A DNA stretch of 35,205 nt from Bacteroidales bacterium (lineage in GTDB: Bacteria; Bacteroidota; Bacteroidia; Bacteroidales; F082): positions 1-35,205 of the forward strand of contig WFNG01000028.1 of the NCBI GenBank assembly GCA_015488735.1, written 5' to 3'. Of the stretch, positions 1-7,982 are shown one piece after another. Position 1 is the first letter of the stretch. Each line of letters opens with the position of its first letter. The notes under the pieces were generated by a model. It was not told where the DNA came from. It saw only the letters and a program-made list of their open reading frames with translations, and did not search any database. Both the position numbers and the translations under genes were made by a program.

Positions 1-588
1 AAAATTGGATCTCGCAGCAGTAAACAGGTGGATGTTCGTGTTATTGCTGCATCCAACACTGATCTGGAAAAGCTGGCCAACGAAAATAAATTCCGTCTCG
101 ATTTGTTTCACAGACTTAACATTTTTCTTATCAACATTCCCCCTTTACGAGATCGTAAAGAAGATGTCCCTGCGCTAATCAATTATTATCTAAAATTGTA
201 TTGTCGCCAGTTTGGAAAATCAACATTGAAAATAAACGAAAAAGCTATGGAAAAACTGGTCTCTTATAATTTTCCGGGAAACGTTCGCGAACTCAGAAAT
301 ATAATGGAGCGTGCCGTTATCCTTTGTGAAGGTGATGAACTTTTACCAATGCACTTACAGCTTTCCCATAAAAACGGAGAGGCCGTAACAAGAAAAAATA
401 ATCCTGCTGCTCAGAGAATTGTACAAGAAGTAATTTCGGATGAAGAGCTTGACCTGGAAGCAAATGAACAGCGCCTTATCCGGAAAGCATTGGCTCAGGT
501 TGGCGACAATAAATCGAAAGCTGCAGCTTTACTGAACATTACCTGGCAGGCATTGGATCGCAGAATGAAAAAATATGGTATGGAATAA
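1..588 (+). CDS. Sigma-54-dependent response regulator (NtrC family), 3' part
   Basis: The reading frame is open from base 1, so the ATG/GTG offered by the ORF track at 28 is internal and the true start lies upstream of the window. What remains is the second half of the AAA+ sigma-54 activator domain: the sensor I stretch VIAASN, the arginine-finger region FRLDLFHRL, and the sensor II/VREL motif FPGNVRELRN. After a linker comes a C-terminal Fis-type helix-turn-helix (NKSKAAALLNITWQALDRRMKKYG). Proteins of this class bind enhancer-like sites and use ATP hydrolysis to open sigma-54 promoters, usually after phosphorylation of an N-terminal receiver by a partner histidine kinase. The receiver and any kinase are outside the window, so the signal is unknown. 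The gene converges on the orphan gene downstream, with 44 bases between the two stop codons and no clear hairpin. Confidence 0.93.
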   Translation, partial: KIGSRSSKQVDVRVIAASNTDLEKLANENKFRLDLFHRLNIFLINIPPLRDRKEDVPALINYYLKLYCRQFGKSTLKINEKAMEKLVSYNFPGNVRELRNIMERAVILCEGDELLPMHLQLSHKNGEAVTRKNNPAAQRIVQEVISDEELDLEANEQRLIRKALAQVGDNKSKAAALLNITWQALDRRMKKYGME

Positions 589-632
589 AGAGATAAACCT
601 GATTGCGTTAAAATTTTTCTCAACAGACGGGG

Positions 633-1265
633 TTAATCCTCGTCCAGTGTCCAACTGTAAACCAGAGAAGCATCGCCTGTAAAATCTTTTTCGCGATCGA
701 TATCGGTCTGACTTTCGAACTCGGGGCCAAAACGCTCAAAAGCACTAAGAAAGCCAAAATCTTTGTCGGGAATTTTTTCCAGGATTTTCCCAATCATTGA
801 AATTGATTTTTTTGCAATGACCAGCCAGGGCATACCTGCTGTTCCCACAATATTGGTTACGATACCCAGTGCATCACCACCAATTCCTGTTTCAATATCG
901 TTGAGTATTTCTCCCAGATCTCGTGTTGCCTTACGGCTGTGGCGCAAATAGAACTGAACATTGATTTCCCGGTCTTTGGGCATTTCACGGCTTAACACAA
1001 AAAGACCTTCTGAGCCTTGCTGGTCAGTGTCAAACTGATATTCGTTGTTGTGCCGGCTGGTAAGCCGGAATGGTTGTTGGGGAAGTGTGGATACAATCAT
1101 TTTGTCTTTTTCAGTGGGATGCTCGGCCACAACCACAAAATAGAGATGCCACCTTTTGCGGGGACGATAAATTTTTACTTCATCAATTTCCAAACGTACT
1201 TTTACCATAGTATTAGAGTTTAAGGGGTTGGCTATAAAATTACTAAAATTCAAGGTCATAGCCAA
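633..1265 (-). CDS. Conserved-looking orphan protein, 210 aa, function unknown
   Basis: I do not recognise this family. The protein has no signal peptide, no lipobox and no convincing membrane segment. The first half (about 18-115) is rich in alternating hydrophobic and charged residues (VKVRLEIDEVKIY, WHLYFVVVAEHP) and reads like a beta-sandwich or C2-like fold. The middle (about 120-170) is a glycine-rich amphipathic stretch (GIGGDALGIVTNIVGTAG) followed by a lysine-rich helix. The C-terminus is acidic and aromatic. The start may be M1 or M3 (MAMTLNF); both are close and neither has a Shine-Dalgarno. It is transcribed alone, divergently from the SDR gene and convergently with the response regulator. 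A perfect 12-bp palindrome, CAAAATATTTTG (1293-1304), lies just upstream, in AT-rich sequence where it could be chance. The length and sustained codon structure support a real gene. Confidence 0.7.
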   Translation of the reverse strand: MAMTLNFSNFIANPLNSNTMVKVRLEIDEVKIYRPRKRWHLYFVVVAEHPTEKDKMIVSTLPQQPFRLTSRHNNEYQFDTDQQGSEGLFVLSREMPKDREINVQFYLRHSRKATRDLGEILNDIETGIGGDALGIVTNIVGTAGMPWLVIAKKSISMIGKILEKIPDKDFGFLSAFERFGPEFESQTDIDREKDFTGDASLVYSWTLDED

Positions 1266-1382
1266 ATTTTTTTAAAATTATTGTTAAAAATTCAAAATAT
1301 TTTGTTAATTCGCAGTCGATTTCCCGGAAAAAGGATTTTACTAAAGGAAATTTCTCTATCATTGTAAATTAGAAAAAATGGC

Positions 1383-2189
1383 ATGAAAAATAAAGTGGCT
1401 GTTATTACCGGAGCCAGCTCAGGCATTGGGAAAGCGCTTGCCTACGCATTTGCAGGACATGGCTTGTCTGTGTTTTTGGGTGCCCGAAGTGGTGATAAAT
1501 TGGAAGAAATTGTTTCTGAAATTAAGGCAAAGGGCGGAAAAGCAGCTTTTTCTTCTGTTGATGTCGCTATAGAAAATGATTGTAAAAATTTTATTCTAAA
1601 TGCTAAAGAAACTTTTGGAAAAATTGATGTGCTGATAAATAATGCCGGTATTTCCATGCGGGCGCTGTTTGCTGATACAAGCCCTGATGTCATAAAACGT
1701 GTTATGGCCGTAAATTTTTGGGGTACTGTTTATTGTACCAAATACGCTTTACCGTTTTTACTGGAAACAAAAGGCTCGGTAGTGGCTGTTTCTTCGGTGG
1801 CTGGTATTAAGGGATTGCCTGGCAGGACAGGTTATTCGGCTTCAAAATTTGCCATTCATGGTTTCATGGAGAGCCTGCGTATTGAAAACCGGAAGACAGG
1901 ATTGCATGTTCTGATGGCTTATCCGGGATTTACGGCCTCCAATATTCGGAATACTGCATTGGTTGCAGATGGTTCCGAACAGGGAAAATCACCACTGGAA
2001 GAGGGTAAAATTATGTCTGCAGAAAAGGTGGCAGAACATATTTACCATTCTGTAAAGAAGCGAAAAAGTTCCATGGTTTTGACATCTGAAGGAAAGCTGA
2101 CCGTTTTTCTGAGTAAATTTTTTACGGGATTTCTCGACAAGTTAGTCTATAATCACATGGCGAAAGAGCCGGGCTCTCCTTTTAAATAG
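1383..2189 (+). CDS. Short-chain dehydrogenase/reductase (SDR family)
   Basis: Classical SDR of 268 aa. The Rossmann cofactor motif TGASSGIG is at residues 9-16, NNAG at 86-89, the catalytic serine at about 137-138 (AVSSVAG), and the YxxxK active site at Y151/K155 (YSASK). R35 after the second beta strand (GARSGDKL) suggests NADP(H) preference. It would catalyse a reversible alcohol/carbonyl oxidoreduction in the cytoplasm; the substrate cannot be read from the sequence. The C-terminal extension (about 225-268) ends in a basic, partly hydrophobic helix (LTVFLSKFFTGFLDKLVYNHM), as in SDRs acting on lipid-like substrates at the membrane, but that is only a suggestion. The next gene starts 42 bases later on the same strand and may be co-transcribed. 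No TAnnTTTG box was found in the upstream region. Confidence 0.93.
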   Translation: MKNKVAVITGASSGIGKALAYAFAGHGLSVFLGARSGDKLEEIVSEIKAKGGKAAFSSVDVAIENDCKNFILNAKETFGKIDVLINNAGISMRALFADTSPDVIKRVMAVNFWGTVYCTKYALPFLLETKGSVVAVSSVAGIKGLPGRTGYSASKFAIHGFMESLRIENRKTGLHVLMAYPGFTASNIRNTALVADGSEQGKSPLEEGKIMSAEKVAEHIYHSVKKRKSSMVLTSEGKLTVFLSKFFTGFLDKLVYNHMAKEPGSPFK

Positions 2190-2231
2190 AAAAATAATAC
2201 AAGGTATATAAATCAATAAAATAAACGAAAA

Positions 2232-2684
2232 ATGATTAGTTCATATGAAATAGTTCCCAAAGTGGGTCTTGGAGATTTGACTTTTGGAATGGATATGGAA
2301 AAAGTAGTCTCTGTATTGGGAGAACCGGAAGAGGTGGATAATTTTGAGGGCGATGAAGAGCTTAATGCCGTCCTTCTGCATTATCAGGATAAAGGATTTT
2401 CTGTCTTTTTTGAAGGTGTTACACGTCAGGTAGTTGCAGGTATAGAAACAGATTATTCCAAGGCCACTCTCTTTGGTGAAAAAGTTATCGGTATGACAGA
2501 AGAAGAAGTCATAAAACTGATGACCCGAAATGGTTTTCCTGATTTTGATAAGGATACCGAAGAAGGGGAGATCCGACTCTCTTTTGAAGAAATTATGGTC
2601 GATTTTTACCTTCGCGATGGTAAAGTAGCCTATGTAAACTGGGATGTTATTGTTGACGAAGAGGGTAACGTAGCTGATTTCTAA
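2232..2684 (+). CDS. Small acidic protein with two SmpA/BLIP-like repeats, function unknown
   Basis: This 150-aa cytoplasmic protein is strongly acidic, with no signal peptide. Two segments resemble each other: residues about 12-33 (GLGDLTFGMDMEKVVSVLGEPE) and about 84-105 (EKVIGMTEEEVIKLMTRNGFPD). Each has the pattern 'G-hydrophobic-G-M-hydrophilic helix-G-x-P', which is typical of SmpA/BLIP-like alpha-beta repeats. The second half ends in beta strands (IMVDFYLRDGKVAYVNW). I cannot assign a function; proteins of this sort are often annotated as hypothetical or as immunity-like proteins, and I see no toxin partner here. It follows the SDR gene by 42 bases in the same direction. uvrB follows, but a TAnnTTTG box lies right before it, so uvrB need not depend on this transcript. 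Confidence 0.75.
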   Translation: MISSYEIVPKVGLGDLTFGMDMEKVVSVLGEPEEVDNFEGDEELNAVLLHYQDKGFSVFFEGVTRQVVAGIETDYSKATLFGEKVIGMTEEEVIKLMTRNGFPDFDKDTEEGEIRLSFEEIMVDFYLRDGKVAYVNWDVIVDEEGNVADF

Positions 2685-2795
2685 AACTGTTTCTCTCTAT
2701 CAATTTATTATCGGATAGTTATAAATTTCCCCGGCAGTGATGCGTCTTATTCGTGCCGGGGTTTGCTGTGTTTGCCCGTAAGGGCCAAAAAGTCT

Positions 2796-2803
2796 TATTT
2801 TTG
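2796..2803 (+). promoter_or_regulatory. uvrB -7 box (TAnnTTTG), near-leaderless
   Basis: TATTTTTG matches the Bacteroidota -7 consensus and lies 6 bases before the uvrB ATG. A TTG at 2772-2774 sits 21 bases upstream, a plausible -33 element. If used, transcription would begin at or within a few bases of the start codon. Confidence 0.55.
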
Positions 2804-2809
2804 TCAGGT

Positions 2810-4837
2810 ATGCAGTTTAAACTCACATCGGAATATAAGCCCACCGGCGATCAGCCGGAAGCCATCGCACAGCTTGTGGATGGCCTGCACCGGGGCGATG
2901 AAGCACAGGTGTTGCTGGGTGTTACCGGGTCCGGGAAGACATTTACCATTGCCAATATGTTGGCACAGGTGAACCGTCCCGCTTTAATCCTGAGCCACAA
3001 CAAAACACTGGCAGCACAATTGTATGGCGAGTTTAAACAGTTCTTCCCGGAAAACCGGGTCGAATACTTCGTGTCGTATTATGATTACTACCAGCCCGAA
3101 GCTTATCTGCCGGTAAGCAATACTTACATTGAAAAAGACCTTTCTATTAATGAGGAGATTGAGAAATTGCGGCTGAGCACCACTTCTGCCTTACTTTCCG
3201 GCAGGCGCGATGTGATTGTAGTGAGTTCTGTTTCCTGTATTTATGGCATTGGAAATCCGGAAGACTTTACCAGTAATGTGGTGGTTTTGCAAAAAGGACA
3301 GGCACTGAGTCGCCAGAAATTGCTGAACGATTTGGTAAATGCACTCTATTCGCGTACGCAAACGGAGCTGAACCGTGGGAATTTTCGGGTAAAAGGAGAT
3401 ACAGTCGATGTATACCCTGCCTACGCGGATGATGCTTTCCGCATTATCTTCTGGGGTAACGAAATCGAGACCCTGGAAACCATCGAACCCCTTTCCGGAA
3501 AACGCATCAACAGTATGGATACACTCACTATATATCCGGCTAATATCTTTGTAACCACCAAAGATAAAATGAGTTCTGCGATTACTGATATTCAGCTGGA
3601 TATGCAAAAGCAGGTGGATTATTTTCATGAAATTGGAAAACATCAGGAAGCTAAAAGACTGGCAGACAGGGTGAGTTACGATGTGGAAATGTTGCGCGAA
3701 TTAGGCTATTGTTCGGGCATTGAAAATTACTCCCGTTATTTTGATGGACGAAGTTCCGGCTCACGGCCCTTTTGCCTGCTTGATTATTTTCCGGAGGATT
3801 ATATCACCGTTATCGACGAAAGCCATGTTACCATTCCGCAAATCAGGGCCATGTACGGTGGTGACCGTTCGCGGAAGCAAAATTTGGTGGAGTACGGTTT
3901 CCGGCTGCCTTCGGCCATGGATAACCGGCCGCTAAAATTTGATGAATTTGAGCAGCTTTCCAGCCAAACAATTTATGTTAGTGCTACCCCGGCAGATTAC
4001 GAGTTGCAGAAAGCCGAAGGTGTTGTTGTAGAGCAGGTTATCCGTCCTACGGGGCTGTTGGAACCAAAAATTGAAGTGCGCCCCAGCCTGAACCAAATTG
4101 ATGATTTGTTGGATGAGGTGGACCTGACTATAAAAGCCGGGCAGCGTGTTTTGGTTACCACGCTTACCAAACGAATGGCCGAGGAACTAACCAAATACCT
4201 TATGGAACTGAACATAAAATCACGTTATATCCATTCGGATGTGGATACTCTGGATCGTATTGAGATTATGCGCGATTTACGCCTCGGCAACATTGATGTG
4301 CTGGTGGGTGTGAACCTTCTGCGTGAGGGACTGGACTTGCCTGAAGTGTCGCTGGTGGCTATTTTGGATGCAGACAAAGAAGGGTTTTTGCGCTCTGAGC
4401 GGTCGCTTACACAGACGGCTGGCCGCGCTGCCCGAAACCTGAACAGTAAAGTGATTTTTTATGCAGACAAAATTACCGGCTCTATGCAGCGAACCATTGA
4501 CGAAACCAACCGCAAGCGCGAAAAACAAATGGCTTACAACATAAAATTTGGTATCACGCCCCGTCAGATTTTTAAATCTACGGATGCCATTATGGGACAA
4601 ACAGTTGTTGCCGATTCCCGAAAAGAACAGGAAAACGCTTATGTAGAAAATGGTCCAGCCGGCATCGCAGCCGATCCCGTGGTGCAATACATGAACAGTC
4701 AGGCCATCCAGGAAGCCATCGAAAAGACAAAAAAAGAGATGCAGAAAGCGGCAAAAGCACTTGATTTTATCGAAGCTGCCCGCCTGCGCGATGAAATGAA
4801 AGGGCTGGAAAAGCTTTTGGAAAAGAAAAAATTATGA
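2810..4837 (+). CDS. uvrB: Excinuclease ABC subunit B (UvrB)
   Basis: UvrB is the damage-verifying helicase-like subunit of nucleotide excision repair. It takes DNA from UvrA and recruits UvrC. The ORF track begins at a GTG at 2753, but the family N-terminus (MQFKLTSEYKPTGDQPEAI) starts at the ATG at 2810, giving 675 aa, the normal length. Visible motifs are Walker A (LLGVTGSGKT, about 35-44), the beta-hairpin region YFVSYYDYYQPEAYLP (about 90-105), helicase motif II (IDESH), and motif VI (QTAGRAARN). The C-terminal UVR motif that contacts UvrC is also present (ALDFIEAARLRDEM). The stop codon overlaps the next start by ATGA. Translational coupling with that unknown protein is likely. No LexA-type operator was recognised upstream. 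Confidence 0.98.
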   Translation: MQFKLTSEYKPTGDQPEAIAQLVDGLHRGDEAQVLLGVTGSGKTFTIANMLAQVNRPALILSHNKTLAAQLYGEFKQFFPENRVEYFVSYYDYYQPEAYLPVSNTYIEKDLSINEEIEKLRLSTTSALLSGRRDVIVVSSVSCIYGIGNPEDFTSNVVVLQKGQALSRQKLLNDLVNALYSRTQTELNRGNFRVKGDTVDVYPAYADDAFRIIFWGNEIETLETIEPLSGKRINSMDTLTIYPANIFVTTKDKMSSAITDIQLDMQKQVDYFHEIGKHQEAKRLADRVSYDVEMLRELGYCSGIENYSRYFDGRSSGSRPFCLLDYFPEDYITVIDESHVTIPQIRAMYGGDRSRKQNLVEYGFRLPSAMDNRPLKFDEFEQLSSQTIYVSATPADYELQKAEGVVVEQVIRPTGLLEPKIEVRPSLNQIDDLLDEVDLTIKAGQRVLVTTLTKRMAEELTKYLMELNIKSRYIHSDVDTLDRIEIMRDLRLGNIDVLVGVNLLREGLDLPEVSLVAILDADKEGFLRSERSLTQTAGRAARNLNSKVIFYADKITGSMQRTIDETNRKREKQMAYNIKFGITPRQIFKSTDAIMGQTVVADSRKEQENAYVENGPAGIAADPVVQYMNSQAIQEAIEKTKKEMQKAAKALDFIEAARLRDEMKGLEKLLEKKKL

Positions 4838-6237
4838 AACACGATATTATTCCAACCAGCAGGAAAGCACTGCAGATAAACATAGATACTGATTTCTATG
4901 GAAGTTTTGCCGAGATCGGCGGCGGGCAGGAAGTAGCCCGACAGTTTTTTATATCGGGTGGTGCTTCCGGTACCATCGCCAAAACTGTTTCGGCATACGA
5001 CAAGCGCTTTAGCGATGTGGAATACAATGATAATAAGGCCGGCCGGTACGTTTCGGAAGACAGACTGTTGAAAATGTTACGCCACGAGTACCATGAGGTG
5101 GTGAAACTGTTGGCGGAAAAACGACCTGGGAGCAGCTTTTTTGCATTCGCGGATACGGTTGAAATATTGAATTATACCAAAACAAATTATGCACACGGTT
5201 GGATGGGAGTGAAATTTCAACTTTGTCCCGGAGGTAAACCCAATATCGTTACGCTGCATGTCAAATTGTTGGAAAATGATGGATTGCTGCAACAGGCAAC
5301 GTTGGGTAAACTGGGTGTCAACTTACTGTATGCCTGTAAAAAATTCCATCATGATCCTTCCCGGTTTTTGATTTCGCTCATGGATAATCTTTCCGCTGAC
5401 CGGTTTCGGATTTCGGCATTGCGTATGTCCGGCCCCGATTTGGAATATGTGGATAATCGTTTGTTGGCTGTACAACTGGTGAAGAACGGTATGGCACACG
5501 CCATGATGTTCGATAATCAGGGAAATGTGCAACAGCCTTCGGATATGCTCTATAAAAAAAATGTATTGGCTTTCCGTGGTGGATTTCGTCCTATCACGTA
5601 TGTGGCAAGAGATATTTTGCGCAGGAGCATGGAGCTTTTCCAAAAAGATGAAACTTACGAAAAAGAAAATACACTTTCGTTTTGCGAGATATCACTAAAC
5701 AACCTGCTTTCAAAAGGGGAGGTGGACGACCGTGATTTTCTGGAAAGAGTCAACATGCTAAACCATATCGGACAGAATGTGATGATCTCCGATTTTAAGG
5801 AATACTATAAGTTAGTGGATTTCTTCTCTCAGTTTAAATTAAAGAATCTTCGCATCGTAATGGGTGTCCCAACACTTGAGAAAGTTATGGACAAACGCTA
5901 TTATGAAAATTTAAAAGGTGGAATTTTACAGGCCATGGGACAGCTTTTCCCAAAAAATACCAAACTTTATATTTATCCTACACTGAAAAAAGAGGGGATA
6001 AAAGCACAGATGGTTAACTCTAAAAATGTTGAAATAGCCAATGATATCCGCATGATTTATGATTATCTGCTGCAAAACCGCCTTGTTCTTGATCTGAAAA
6101 GTGAACTCCCCCAACATCTTTTTATTAAATCACGTGAGGTACTTAAAATGATTCAGGAAGGCAATCCGGATTGGGAACATTTTGTCCCAATGACTGTTGC
6201 AAAGACCATTAAAGAAAAGGAATTATTCTTGAAATAA
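4834..6237 (+). CDS. Large conserved protein of unknown function, overlapping uvrB
   Basis: This 467-aa soluble protein belongs to a family I recall from Bacteroidota and cyanobacteria. Its hallmark N-terminus is FYGSFAEIGGGQEVARQFF followed by GGASGTIAKTVSAYDKRFSD and a RYVSEDRL segment. Some database entries label relatives as nicotinate-nucleotide adenylyltransferase. I see no (H/T)xGH or ISSTxxR nucleotidyltransferase motif, so I do not support that label. Other features are a GHGW-like turn (YAHGWMGVKFQL), an NxLSADRFRISALRMSGPDLE block, and a conserved LVKNGMAHAMMFD segment. The C-terminal third (from about 290) contains Leu/Ile-rich alpha-beta elements. The start overlaps the uvrB stop (ATGA), so the pair is almost certainly one operon, but a repair role is only a guess from context. 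The downstream neighbour is convergent, 35 bases away. Confidence 0.85.
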   Translation: MKHDIIPTSRKALQINIDTDFYGSFAEIGGGQEVARQFFISGGASGTIAKTVSAYDKRFSDVEYNDNKAGRYVSEDRLLKMLRHEYHEVVKLLAEKRPGSSFFAFADTVEILNYTKTNYAHGWMGVKFQLCPGGKPNIVTLHVKLLENDGLLQQATLGKLGVNLLYACKKFHHDPSRFLISLMDNLSADRFRISALRMSGPDLEYVDNRLLAVQLVKNGMAHAMMFDNQGNVQQPSDMLYKKNVLAFRGGFRPITYVARDILRRSMELFQKDETYEKENTLSFCEISLNNLLSKGEVDDRDFLERVNMLNHIGQNVMISDFKEYYKLVDFFSQFKLKNLRIVMGVPTLEKVMDKRYYENLKGGILQAMGQLFPKNTKLYIYPTLKKEGIKAQMVNSKNVEIANDIRMIYDYLLQNRLVLDLKSELPQHLFIKSREVLKMIQEGNPDWEHFVPMTVAKTIKEKELFLK

Positions 6238-6272
6238 TGTTTTCTGCTTTAGCGGAAGGACAGGGTATGCGG

Positions 6273-6683
6273 CTAGAAACTTTTGAATATCCTTGCCTGG
6301 GAAACACCGGGCGCTTTGACGTCAATATCCAGGAAATAGCCAAAGGGCGTTTGTTCGCATTCGTAAGCTGCATTTTTCATGCGGGCTTCGGCCAAATCAA
6401 AAAGCTCTTTGGTAAAATGGGGTTCGGCTTTGCTTTCGGACAGATGGGCGAATGAATGCAGTACCACTTTCCGTGTGTCATTTTTCTTGGCACCCCATTT
6501 CAGGTTCTTCACCAGTTTTGTTTCCACTGCTTTCATGTTTTGCATATCTGCCTCTTCCGTTTGGATAAAGGCTACCAGCGTGTCTTCAAACGTGGCACCT
6601 TCGTTTATTTCAGGGAAATCTTCCAGCGTTTTGCTAACCGGTTTGTAGGTAAAACCCGTGCAATATATCATTAATAATTTCAT
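6273..6683 (-). CDS. Free-standing threonyl-tRNA synthetase editing domain (archaeal type)
   Basis: This 136-aa protein matches the archaeal ThrRS N-terminal editing domain, which has a D-Tyr-tRNA deacylase-like fold. It starts with a beta strand, MKLLMIYCTGFTY. It has the hallmark strand-turn VVLHSFAHLSES (about 74-84), an LFDLAEARMKNAAYE helix, and the TPFGYF motif (112-117) close to the C-terminus. In archaea this domain hydrolyses Ser-tRNA(Thr). Here it has no catalytic or anticodon-binding domain attached, so if active it would edit in trans. It is a monocistronic gene convergent with the uvrB operon. A TAnnTTTG box lies about 16 bases before the ATG and there is no Shine-Dalgarno. I am confident about the fold family; the substrate in this organism is inference. 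Confidence 0.85.
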   Translation of the reverse strand: MKLLMIYCTGFTYKPVSKTLEDFPEINEGATFEDTLVAFIQTEEADMQNMKAVETKLVKNLKWGAKKNDTRKVVLHSFAHLSESKAEPHFTKELFDLAEARMKNAAYECEQTPFGYFLDIDVKAPGVSQARIFKSF

Positions 6684-6698
6684 GATTTGAATTTTTTA

Positions 6699-6706
6699 CA
6701 AAGATA
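6699..6706 (-). promoter_or_regulatory. -7 box for the ThrRS-editing-like gene
   Basis: On the minus strand the sequence reads TATCTTTG, a match to TAnnTTTG, with the start codon 15 bases downstream of the box. A very short leader is expected. Confidence 0.5.
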
Positions 6707-6992
6707 TAAACTTTAAAAGGAGGAAAAGGATTTTTAATCTGATGGAAGATTAGAAATTACCAGAATGTGTTCTGTTGTTGGATTTCTCCAGGGGAGTGCC
6801 TGCGGTACAAATCCCAAATCCTTATTATTTCCAGATTACCCACTTGGATGGTACAGCCGGGCAGGCAAATCCTGAAGGAATACTGTATTGAATAACAATT
6901 TATTATCTTAAATTAATCTTTCCTGATATCAATAATAATGCATTTGCCCGGCTAATGCTAAGAAAATGTCACGCAGATGCTTTGTATTTGTC
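6707..6992. other. Divergent intergenic stretch, nothing recognised
   Basis: The divergent gap between the editing-domain gene and the VIT1-like gene is 346 bases in all. Apart from the two -7 boxes at its edges I see no tRNA, hairpin, riboswitch-like fold or ORF of substance. The centre (6775-6890) is less AT-rich than the flanks and may be a decayed coding stretch, but no protein family is readable. Confidence 0.4.
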
Positions 6993-7000
6993 TATTTTTG
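6993..7000 (+). promoter_or_regulatory. -7 box for the ferritin-like/VIT1 gene
   Basis: TATTTTTG fits TAnnTTTG, 29 bases before the ATG at 7030. No convincing -33 TTG is at the expected distance, so the promoter may need an activator. Confidence 0.4.
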
Positions 7001-7029
7001 CTCCAATATAATTTATCAATAGAATTTTA

Positions 7030-7902
7030 ATGCAAAAGACAACCGACCCCGTTTTTTTGTCTCAGCAAAAGGCAGAAATTACTGAATGTCATGTTTATGA
7101 AAAGCTGTCTGCATTGTCTCAGGACGAAAAGAACAAAGCGTTGCTGATGGATATTGCCAACGATGAGTTACGCCATTACCACACATGGAAAAGTATTACA
7201 GGAAAAGAGATAAAGCCCAACTCTCTGAAAGTGTTTTGGTATGTTTTTTTGGCACGCCTTTTTGGGTTGAGCTTTGCGCTAAAGCTGATGGAAAACGGTG
7301 AAGCACACGCCCAGTCGTTTTACAAAAAAGCAGCAGAGAAGCACCCTGAAGTGAGCAGGATTGCATTGGATGAAGAAACACATGAAAAGGAACTTATCGG
7401 TATTCTGAACGATAAACGACTTTCGTATGTAGGCGCTATTGTGTTGGGACTCAACGATGCCCTTGTGGAACTTACCGGTACATTGGTGGGGCTGAGTTTT
7501 GCTTTTAGCGACAATCTGGTGATTGGCGTTACCGGTCTTATTATGGGTATTGCAGCTGCCTTGTCCATGGCTTCTTCCGGATATCTTGCTTCGCAGGAAG
7601 AGGAAGAAAAAGAGGATATTAATCCTGTAACCGCGGCCATTTATACCGGTGTAGCTTATCTGGTAACGGTACTGTTGCTCGTTTTTCCTTATTTCGTTTT
7701 TCCCGACACCAAAATTGCCATGGTTGTTATGCTGGTTATGACGCTTTTAATTATTGCCACTTACAATTATTATATTTCCGTCGCCAAAGAGGTTAACTTC
7801 AAAAAGCGGTTTTTAACAATGGCACTTATTTCGCTCGGTGTAGCTGCCATCTCTTTTGGTATTGGATTTATGGCGAAAGCCTGGTTGGGAATCTCCATTT
7901 AA
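7030..7902 (+). CDS. VIT1/CCC1 membrane transporter with N-terminal ferritin-like domain (MbfA-like)
   Basis: This 290-aa two-part protein has a rubrerythrin/ferritin-like four-helix domain at residues about 10-128. Metal-ligand candidates are E16, E46/H49 (DELRH), E91 and E115-E116/H118 (DEETHEKE). A VIT1/CCC1 transporter domain follows from about 133, with the family signature GLNDALVELTGTLVGLSFA and about five membrane helices. A cytosolic acidic loop (SQEEEEKEDIN) lies between helices 2 and 3. This matches the membrane-bound ferritin A architecture, in which the ferritin-like part senses or oxidises iron and the membrane part exports Fe2+ or Mn2+. No signal peptide is expected, because the N-terminus is cytoplasmic. 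It is a single gene, convergent with the Kdo8N operon. No Fur or MntR box was recognised. Iron versus manganese cannot be decided here. Confidence 0.9.
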   Translation: MQKTTDPVFLSQQKAEITECHVYEKLSALSQDEKNKALLMDIANDELRHYHTWKSITGKEIKPNSLKVFWYVFLARLFGLSFALKLMENGEAHAQSFYKKAAEKHPEVSRIALDEETHEKELIGILNDKRLSYVGAIVLGLNDALVELTGTLVGLSFAFSDNLVIGVTGLIMGIAAALSMASSGYLASQEEEEKEDINPVTAAIYTGVAYLVTVLLLVFPYFVFPDTKIAMVVMLVMTLLIIATYNYYISVAKEVNFKKRFLTMALISLGVAAISFGIGFMAKAWLGISI

Positions 7903-7982
7903 GGATTGTAATTTTCAGGGAAACAGTTTCGCGTTTCGCTTTTGCCCCGCTTGTAAAAAAGTGTTTCGTAACGGGAAAAATC

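Noticed and set aside
1293-1304. CAAAATATTTTG palindrome as an operator
   Set aside because: Very AT-rich setting, and similar AATATTTTG text occurs in several other promoters, so chance is likely.
4834-6237. Nicotinate-nucleotide adenylyltransferase
   Set aside because: No (H/T)xGH or ISSTxxR motif; the label on relatives looks like propagated annotation.
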